NCBI RefSeq assembly: GCF_042477335.2
Contig: NC_091257.1
Span: 44,734,501-44,798,500, forward strand
Source: Ovis canadensis
Taxonomy: Eukaryota > Chordata > Mammalia > Artiodactyla > Bovidae
DNA length: 64,000 nt
Direction: 5' to 3'
A model generated the notes under the pieces. That model was given only the letters and a program-made list of their open reading frames with translations. It had not been told where the DNA came from and did no database searches. Below are positions 57,266 to 64,000 of this stretch, in pieces. A program made the translations under genes and the position numbers. The first letter of the stretch is position 1; each line of letters opens with the position of its first letter.

Positions 57266-57550
57266 AGGTTTTTTTTTTTTTTAAAGGTTTCATAAAAACA
57301 TTTTTTAAAATACCTTTAATTTTCTTCCTGTTTATTATAGAAAAAGTTATGTAAGATTTGTAAGACTATAGAAATATTCTGAATCATAGAAAACATAAGA
57401 ATCTGGACCTACAAAATTCTGTATTTTTAACGAGATTCAAAAGGATTTACCACTGGATTTTTCTATGGTACAATGAGCCAAATGAATTTTTGAGTAGTTA
57501 AAATAGGGGCAAGATTGCATAGATTTGGTAGGGGTTTTAATTTAGCTCTG

Positions 57551-57585
57551 CCTCCCGCACCCCCCACCCCCCGCTCCCCCCGCAG
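57551..57585 (-). other. C-rich tract, G-quadruplex-type on the ITGA8 sense strand
   Basis: On the minus strand the runs are G6, G6, G6 and G3 separated by AGC, T and TGC. They lie in the intron between the 58854-58967 and 46640-46741 exons, about 1.3 kb below the donor. The strand is the one transcribed into ITGA8 pre-mRNA, so an RNA quadruplex is possible. Confidence 0.75.
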
Positions 57586-58074
57586 ATCTTCCCCAGACAA
57601 CAAGGTCACAACACAGTATCATTTAAATAACTTCCACAGGGAAAAAATTAATCTGCTTAGTGTAAAAGAGATTTTAAGCCTTTAAAATTCACATAATCAA
57701 TCAGTCATCTCTAGAAGTGTGGGATGCTATGGTCCAGACAAGCCAAAGCAGTGAGAAGTCTGAAAATCTATGTCCCTGACACTGTACTGAAAAGCTCGTC
57801 TCGCTGAAGCCCAGGATGTGGTATCACCAGACAAGAAAGGCTTAGGACAAGAAAGACTTAGGACTTAAGACTTTCCCCTTCTAAGTTGACTATATTTTAA
57901 TTTTTCTGGGCATATGGCTTGAATTATGTAATTGTACTCGCCATCATTTCATTAACTACTATCTACCAGGGAACTACTAGACAGTGGTGAGTTAAATAGA
58001 TCTGTTTAAATCTAAGTCACTATCTGAAGGACTCAGGGACTCAGGATATAAACTATCTTCACCCAACATACCAC

Positions 58075-58595
58075 ACATGCACACACACACAATGGAGTAT
58101 CGTTTAGCCATAAAAAAGAAAGAAATCTTGCCTTTTGCAACACCAAGGATGGACCCTGAGAACATTATGCTAAGTGGGATAAGTCAGACAAAAAAAATAG
58201 GGTATGATCCCACTTATGTGTGGAATCTAAAAAAAAGCCAAACTTATAGAAATAGAGAACAATGGTTATCAGGGTCTGTGGGTCAGGGAAATGGAGAGAT
58301 GATGTTTAAGGTACAAACTTGCAATTAGTGCATGGATTAGTCCTGGAGATCTAATGCGCAACATAGAAATTCTAGTCAACAACATTGTAGAACAGACCAA
58401 AGCTGTTGAGAGATTAGATCATAAAAGTTCTCAACATACACACACACAAGGTAATTATGTGAGGGGACAGAGGTATTAGCTAACCTTACTGTGATAAACA
58501 TTTCACAATATATAGGATCAAATCATCATATTATATACCTTAAGCTTACATAGTTCACATGTCAATAAGATCTTAATAAATCTGGAAAAGTATCA
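58075..58595 (+). mobile_element. Old L1 ORF2 end and 3' UTR
   Basis: 'acaatggagtatcgtttagccataaaaaagaaagaaatcttgcc' (L1 ORF2 end, frame MEYRLAIKKK), then 'taagtgggataagtcagac' and 3' UTR text ending 'atgtcaataagatcttaataaatctgg'. Confidence 0.87.
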
Positions 58596-58654
58596 ACTTC
58601 ATGTAGTGGGAAAGATGACCAGCTGTCCTTGGCTCAATTCCTCCACAGAAATTT

Positions 58655-58792
58655 ATTTTAAATTTTTTAAAAATTAAAGAAGTAAATTTTTAAAAAAATT
58701 TTAAAATTAATCTAAAAATTAAAAAATAAAAAATTTAATGGAAAAAATTTGAAAATTAAAACATTTAAAAATCCTTTTAAAAAACACTTCTC
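58655..58792. repeat. A/T low-complexity tract
   Basis: Nearly pure A/T (attttttaaaaattaaag and variants) for about 140 bp, ending about 60 bp below the donor of the 58854-58967 exon on the minus strand. Confidence 0.9.
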
Positions 58793-58853
58793 TCTGAGCT
58801 TTTGAGAAGAGGTTTCCTGTGAGTGGCACGTCAGTGCTTCAGGGCCTTCTTAC

Positions 58854-58967
58854 CTGGAGAAATGTCTTGGCCCAAAGCCGTGACCTGACTTTCAGGACGG
58901 CGCTTTCTCCTCCTCCTAGTCGTCCCACTGCACAGGAGATTTGTAGGCACTCAATGTTTGTACAATT
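58854..58967 (-). CDS. ITGA8: ITGA8 exon: cysteine-containing calf-2 segment of the light chain
   Basis: 38 codons in phase 0: NCTNIECLQISCAVGRLGGG, then ESAVLKVRSRLWAKTFLQ. The motif with three cysteines (Asn-Cys...Glu-Cys...Ser-Cys) is conserved in the RGD-binding integrin alpha subfamily (alpha-5, -8, V, IIb) and includes disulfides of the light-chain ectodomain. NCT is a glycosylation sequon. The acceptor is gttgttttttgcag and the donor is cag|gtaag. Upstream it joins Ala-Lys-Ile-Leu, downstream Arg-Lys-Asn-Asp, all in phase 0. Extracellular location. The fit to ITGA8 is strong from recall, without database comparison. Confidence 0.96.
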
Positions 58968-59494
58968 CTGCAAAAAACAACAGCAGTGGTGGTGAATCGG
59001 TATCTTTAAATCTCGGTAGAGAAACAACACTAGACTCAGTTTATTTACATTCTGTTTCCTCAGAAGTCGTTGCTTAATCCATGTACTTTAAATAAAGAAC
59101 AAATGCATTGAAACGATTAAGAAAAAACACAGTTTGGTAGGCAAGACATATCCACATTGGTGGTACTGTAGAGCTAAAATGGATCATAAAATACAATGTG
59201 AAATTTAAGCTCTGTTTTAAGGACTTCAAAACAATCTTTCCACAACAGCAACTGAACTGCTCCATTTCATTTTCTCAGAACTCAGGAAGATACTACTTAT
59301 AGACAGTCACAGCCCCTGACCCTGAACTAAGTAAATCCTGAAACAGCTTCAGAGGAAGGTCCATGAGTCCGTATTATCTCAGAGACCCAGTGATATTAAC
59401 CCATTGACAAGTATTTGTTCCATAACATTCTTCTGGCTAAATTACTTTCTAGTTATAAAGCAGAATCTTCTGCAAGTTCCAGCCATTAAGCTGG

Positions 59495-59600
59495 TATTTA
59501 TTTTTAATAATTTTTATTGGAGTATAGTTGACTTACAATGTTGTGTTAGTTTCTGCTGTACATTAAAGTGAATGGGGAATTGGTTCTTCTGTATAAGTTG
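59495..59600 (-). mobile_element. L1 3' terminus, antisense
   Basis: 'tttttaataatttttattggagtatagttgacttacaatgttgtgttagtttctgctgtac', then similarity stops. Confidence 0.82.
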
Positions 59601-59609
59601 TGTGCATGT

Positions 59610-60088
59610 TCAGAAGAGTGGAGAGAAGGGTGTTTGGGAGTGGGGTGGGCAGATGGAAAGGAGGTAAGGAAAGGTGGTAAAGAATCATCCTATTTGTGCT
59701 AAGAAGTTTCCATTTGATTCAGAAGGTCCTGAGGAAGCCTCTGAAACATTTTAAGCAAGGGGTCTGATCAAGTGTGTATTTCAGAAGAGAGGTGGTAGGT
59801 GAGGAAGAATAGAAGGAGGAGGGTGGGATGCAGGGAGGTTGATAAAGGCCAAATAAGAGATGATGGGACCCTGATACAATGGGAATGGAGAGAAGAAGAT
59901 GAATTTTAGAGAAGTTTAGGAAGTAGAATAGATCTATGGCAGCCAACTTAAAATTGGCACAAGGGAGAGAGAGAAATGGGAGAGCTCTTTGGGCTTGGTG
60001 ATAGAGTGGATAGGTAACTGGCTTTACTGAGAGAGTTGTGCACATGTTGGGTCTGGTGTGTTGATCAGACAACCAGACAGATGACACA
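59610..60088. other. Purine-rich stretch, possible ancient repeat
   Basis: 'ccatttgattcagaaggtcctgaggaagcctctgaaacattttaagcaaggggtctgatcaagtgtgtatttcagaagag' has the feel of a common old mammalian repeat (tissue-independent, non-coding). I cannot name it. The minus-strand frame at 59719-60087 is Pro/Ser/Leu-rich and is not a gene. Confidence 0.35.
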
Positions 60089-60096
60089 GTTTAGAG

Positions 60097-60294
60097 CAGC
60101 GGTCCCCAACCTTTTTGGTACCTGGGACCAGTTTCATGGAAGACAACTTTTCCATGGATGAGGGTGTGTGTGGGTAGTGACGGTTTCCAGATGATTCAAG
60201 CACATTGCATTTATTGTGCACTTTATTTCTATTATTATTACATCAGCTCCACCTCAGATCATCAGGCATTAGATCCTGGAGTTGGGGATCCCTG
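60097..60294 (+). mobile_element. MER1-type (Charlie-related) DNA transposon, 198 bp
   Basis: It starts cagcggtccccaacctttttgg and ends gttggggatccctg, giving inverted terminal repeats. The interior 'ggaagacaacttttccatgg', 'tttattgtgcactttatttctattattattacat' and 'gatcatcaggcattag' matches MER1. An 8-bp target duplication gtttagag / gtctaggg lies at 60089-60096 and 60295-60302, with two mismatches. No transposase remains. Confidence 0.85.
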
Positions 60295-61424
60295 GTCTAG
60301 GGTATAGGCAGGCTGGAGGCTGAGATGGCAGGAGGCACTTAGGCATGACTGGACTTAGGGTCAGGCAAGAATTTCTCTGAAAGAGCAGACTCAATGGGAG
60401 AGAAGAGGAGGGGCTGAGGATGGAATCCTGAGGTAAAGGAACATCTGGGGATGGGAAGAAAAGTCTGTGCAAAAGGCTAAGAAGGGGCAGTCCAAAAAGT
60501 AGGAAGAGAACCAGGAGAGAATGTTTTGGGGATGGCAAGGGATACGATGATTTCAAGAAGTGATCAAGAGTATCACACTTGAGGAGGGTTAGAAAGATAA
60601 GGTTTCTGTAAGCTGAGTTACAAAAGGGAGAATAGAGCTTAGGCAGATGCGATGATAACTATTACACAAAACCAGCGGGGGCCAAGATGAGAAAGGCTAG
60701 GATGTTCTCAGGCAGAGGAGATATTATAGCTCTGCGTTAACAGATACAAATTTTTTCCTATGCAAATTGGAAATTATGATCCCAATACAGGATGCTGGCA
60801 TTCTGCACTTTCAAATTCCTAATCAGAAATGGGATTCAGTAAGTTGTTTTTAACTAAACAAAAACTGTAGGAGGTCTTATTTAGCTTTTGATTTCAGAAT
60901 AAACTTTGCATAATCACTCCCTATCCAGAACTGCTTTGACTTGAGGACATGGGGAGGTGGATGATTTGCAATTGTTGAACCAATAAGAGAGAAAGGGAAT
61001 AAAACACGAGTTTCAGATATGGAAATCAAAGATTATCTTGCTCTCATCTGTAAGTAATAATTTTCTATGATGTTCAGAAGTTAAAAACTGTCTTGAAATA
61101 AAAATCTTTAATGAGAAAAAATAGGAGGGAAAAATCTGACCCTACAGATTTTGACTTTACTGAGATTGGGTAAAGGCTCTTTACTGAGATTGGTCAAAAT
61201 CTGACCCAACAGAAATGCATATGATTTTCAAATGAATTTTAGTTTATCTCTGTTGCCTTGGTGTACTTGTGAAAAATATGCTAAAGTGGAAAATGTAAAA
61301 TATATTCAAATCTCAATTTTCTAAATTGTTGATCCTCATAGTTTGGGACATTGGTTTGCCAGAGGGCTTTCTTACTGCTACTGAATATGAGAATTCTACA
61401 GCTATCAATCCTTGTTTTCTTTCT

Positions 61425-61930
61425 TTAAAGAGGAATTATTTATTAAATTTTAAATTGAGTTATAATTAATATATATAGTTGGGCTTCCCTGGTGGCTCAG
61501 AGAGTAAAGAATCTGCCTGCAATGTAGGAGACCTGGGCTTGATCCCTGGGTCAGGAAGATACCTTGGAGAAAGGAATGGCTACCCACTCTAGTATTCTTG
61601 CCTGGAGAATTCCATGGACAGAGGAACCTGGTGGGCTACAGTGCATGGGGTCACAAAGAATGGGACATGACTGAGCAACTAACGCAATTGATATATACCA
61701 TTATTACTTTCAGGTATACAATGTCTTGATTTGATATTTGTATGTATTGTGAAATGAGCACCACAGTCAGTCTAGTTAACATCCATCACCACGCATAGTT
61801 ACAATTTTTTTTTTCTTGTGATGAGAGCTTTTAAGATCTACACTCTTAGCAACTTTCAAATATGCAATGTGGTATTGTTAATTGTAGTTACCATGCTGTG
61901 TGTTATACCCTCGTAACTTAAAATCACTGT
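61425..61930 (-). mobile_element. Old L1 3' UTR, antisense, split by a SINE
   Basis: Left 'tttattaaattttaaattgagttataatt'. Right 'ctttcaggtatacaatgtcttgatttgatatttgtatgtattgtgaaatgagcaccacag' and 'gatgagagcttttaagatctacactcttagc'. The Bov-tA at 61480-61687 interrupts it. Confidence 0.85.
61480..61687 (+). mobile_element. Bov-tA SINE
   Basis: 'ttgggcttccctggtggctcagagagtaaagaatctgcctgc' to 'gggacatgactgagcaactaacgca'. Imperfect duplication attaatatata / attgatatata on the two sides. Confidence 0.93.
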
Positions 61931-62577
61931 TTTCTGTTCTTTCATTCTTCCTGGAAGCTTTTTGAAAATAATCATACCATACTAATTCCATTATTTTATC
62001 CTAAACTGAATAGCATATAGATTCCCTACTGTTATATTTTGAAAAACATCACAGTGCCATAAAGATTTACAGAAACTTGAGTCGTATCTGCCAACTGCTA
62101 TAGTTTTTTGCCCTGTAATTGCAGGTACTTCTTTTATAATAAATGTTCCTCTCTTCATTTAACTGATTACATCAGACTCACTCCTTGCACTTTTGTGTCA
62201 ATGGACATGAAACAAAAAGGGTTTCATGTTTGAAACCTTTTATGTGGTTGGGATAAAATAAGTGAATATGAAAGTATGTCCAAGACATACATTTTAACTA
62301 ATTAAATGTTTATTGTCTTTTCAGTGGGACCTAGGGGAGAAAATTAGGCAAATACAAGTGTTCAGTCTGTTACCCTGACTTGAAAAATTCTGTTTTATAC
62401 TGTTATTTTTCTATATATTTGGTTACTTTTTGCCCTACCCATCCCTATGTGTCTCAACTTCTGAAGTGTTAGATTATGTAGATTTTATCATCATTTGTTG
62501 CAGTGATCAAAGATTCTTGGGGCAGCACCCTCATTATCTGTCAGGCCTGGCATATATTTTTAAAAACACATACATTT

Positions 62578-62722
62578 AGGTCCCTGGTGGTCTAGTGGTT
62601 AAGATTCTACTTCTATTGCAGAGGGCATGGGTTCAGTCTCTCATTTGTGAACTAAGATCCCACATGCTGTATGGCATAGGCAAAAAATTTTTTAAAATTA
62701 AAAATAAAAATTTTAAAACACA
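62578..62722 (+). mobile_element. CHR/ART2-like SINE, short
   Basis: 'aggtccctggtggtctagtggttaagattc', 'gggttcagtctctcatttgtgaactaagatcccacatgctg', and an A/T-rich tail. Confidence 0.85.
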
Positions 62723-62772
62723 TGTATCAAATAAAACAAAACAATATTTTAATCCTTTTAAAGCATACAGCT

Positions 62773-62991
62773 GGGCTTCCCAGGTGGCACTAGTCGTAAA
62801 GAACTCGCCTGCCAATGCAGGAGATGTAAGAAACACTGGTGCAGTCCCTGCGTCGGGAAGATCCCCTGGAGGAGGGCACGGCAACCCACTTCAGCATTCT
62901 TGCCTGGAGAATCCCACAGACAGAGCAGCTTAGTGGGCTACAGTCCATGGGGTCAAAAAGAGTCCGACACAACTGAAGCATGCACGCACGC
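62773..62991 (+). mobile_element. Bov-tA SINE with 12-bp target duplication
   Basis: 'gggcttcccaggtggcactagtcgtaaagaactcgcc' to 'gtccgacacaactgaagcatgcacgcacgc'. Perfect duplication aagcatacagct at 62761-62772 and 62992-63003. Confidence 0.95.
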
Positions 62992-63061
62992 AAGCATACA
63001 GCTAATGGCATTAATATTCACAGTAGGCTGAGTGGGCAACTGAATTGAAAATGCTGAGCAC

Positions 63062-63304
63062 GGAATTCCCGGTAGTACAGTGGTAAGAATCTGCCTGCCA
63101 GTGCAGGGGACACTGGTTTGACCCCTGGTCCAGGAAGATTCCATATGCTGCAAAGCACCTAGGTCCATGTGCTGCAACAAGAGAAGTCACAGCTATGAGA
63201 AGCTCATGTACCACAACCATGAGTAGCCCCTATTTGCCGCAAATAGAGAAAGCCCAAGCAGCAGCAAAGACTCAGGGCAGCCAAAAATAAATAATTTTTT
63301 TTTT
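63062..63304 (+). mobile_element. CHR/ART2-like SINE
   Basis: 'ggaattcccggtagtacagtggtaagaatctgcc', 'ggtttgacccctggtccaggaag', and 'gtagcccctatttgccgcaaatagagaaagccc', ending 'gccaaaaataaataattttt'. Confidence 0.92.
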
Positions 63305-63848
63305 AAAGAAAGTGCTGTGTCATGAATGCCATCCACAATTTTACAAAGAGCTGACTAAGCTCAGGATAGATCCACCGCAGACCCCAGTGCTTTGGGCCCA
63401 GAACATTTGCAAACACCATTCTTGACTCCTCCAGTGGAGCAGAGGACTATGAGATCCAGGGATGGGGTGAAACACTTCAAGACCCACTGCATGGGCAGTG
63501 TTTCTCCAGGCTCACTCCAACTCTCACCAGCTCAGTATCTGGGGACCAGATGACGACTGAATCTTTGTCTTCTTGAAAGGTATGAAAGGTCATGTTTTAT
63601 GTCTCCATTATTAATTCTCCCATGTAGCCTCCAGGGCAGGTTCAGAAGAGTGAAAAAATTATATTCCAAAAAAAAAAAAAAGTCTCTTTTGCATCTGAAA
63701 TACATACTGCAAAAAAAATTGGTCATGTCTGAGTTTGGGGGGTGACTGGAAAATGGTACTTAAAGTTGAAAATTGAAACCTCCTGCCTTTGGGAATTCTG
63801 TCTGGTCCAACCTCCTCTCTCAGATTTCCACGCTCTGAGACAACTCAC

Positions 63849-63977
63849 CAGGATCTTTGCGGGGCTCTGTCTGTGAGGCTCCAATTGAGGCACGTCTCTC
63901 CTCCTGACCAGATGAGGGATGGTGGAGTTTCGCAAAAATGCACTCAGCTCAGGGGTGTCCTCCCGGGGGGCAGCCGG
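63849..63977 (-). CDS. ITGA8: ITGA8 exon: heavy-chain end and heavy/light processing site
   Basis: 43 codons, read as phase 0 at both ends: PAAPREDTPELSAFLRNSTI, then PHLVRRRDVPQLEPHRQSPA, then KIL. Integrin alpha-8 is cut after a dibasic site into heavy and light chains. VRRR followed by Asp is that site. From this Asp to the stop codon the five exons give 157 residues, the light-chain length I recall for human ITGA8. NST is a glycosylation sequon. The donor ctg|gtgagt is clear. The acceptor (ctctggctctctgtgcag) is plausible but the upstream exon lies outside the window, so the left junction is less certain than the others. Confidence 0.9.
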
Positions 63978-64000
63978 CTGCACAGAGAGCCAGAGACATT
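63978..64000 (-). other. ITGA8: ITGA8 intron, splice acceptor region at window edge
   Basis: On the minus strand, 23 bases with a pyrimidine-rich run ending gtgcag. The preceding exons of ITGA8 would lie to the right of the window. Confidence 0.7.

Larger units (their letters stand above)
46742..58853 (-). other. ITGA8: ITGA8 intron (12.1 kb)
   Basis: Contains the (CCAT)n array, five sizeable BovB fragments, Bov-tA and CHR SINEs, L1 3' ends and old DNA-transposon relics listed separately. Unique-looking parts (49548-49850, 50065-50390, 51010-51650, 51935-52420, 53025-53765, 53975-54390, 55470-55920, 57270-58070) show no exon I can support. Confidence 0.85.
58968..63848 (-). other. ITGA8: ITGA8 intron (4.9 kb)
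   Basis: Contains an L1 end (59495-59600), an old repeat (59610-60088), a MER1-type element (60097-60294), L1 with SINE (61425-61930) and three SINEs at 62578-63304. 60300-61420, 61935-62575 and 63305-63848 show no exon I can support. Confidence 0.85.

Noticed and set aside
59719..60087. 122-codon minus-strand frame
   Set aside because: Purine-rich plus strand gives Ser/Pro/Leu-rich antisense reading. It lies in a probable old repeat inside an ITGA8 intron.

Overview
The window is nuclear DNA from a ruminant mammal, most likely a bovid. The evidence is the dense mixture of BovB (RTE-type) LINE copies with (ACTGAA)n tails, Bov-tA and Bov-A2 SINEs, and CHR/ART2-like tRNA-Glu SINEs. Older mammalian repeats (L1, MIR, MER1/MER5-type DNA elements) fill in between. 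Gene density is low and intron-exon structure is eukaryotic. Cattle, sheep, goat and buffalo cannot be told apart by eye.

The one gene I can support is the 3' end of ITGA8 (integrin alpha-8), on the minus strand across the right half. Five exons were read by hand, all with GT/AG splice sites and codon-phase-0 junctions: 63849-63977, 58854-58967, 46640-46741, 34826-34948 and 32470-32556 (ending in TGA). Together they encode the last 184 residues: the end of the heavy-chain ectodomain, an Arg-Arg-Arg/Asp proteolytic processing site, the whole 157-residue light chain with its transmembrane helix, and the cytoplasmic tail with GFFDR. A 3' UTR of about 2.6 kb probably runs from 32469 down to an AATAAA near 29876. 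No other coding exon was found in the introns.

Positions 1 to about 29.8 kb lie downstream of ITGA8 and look intergenic. This part is a mosaic of BovB fragments (1-475, 5041-5394, 11205-11510, 14296-14612, 15751-17061, 22405-22547, 27124-27787, 28278-28426), SINEs, L1 3' ends and ancient repeats. Two stretches (15030-15440 and 18540-19130) contain short open frames I could not assign.

The introns (2.3, 11.7, 12.1 and 4.9 kb) carry further BovB copies, a roughly 1.9-kb L1 with ORF2 remnants (38093-40040), a (CCAT)n array 150 bp upstream of an exon, and a strong G-quadruplex-type tract on the transcribed RNA strand (57551-57585).

I see no operon, CRISPR array, phage or other compact novel system. 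The most unusual structures are a 191-bp inverted duplication carrying a SINE with its flank (25111-25302 / 26460-26650), a SINE nested in a SINE next to a tandem duplication (19662-20259), and two L1 insertions with inverted 5' parts.
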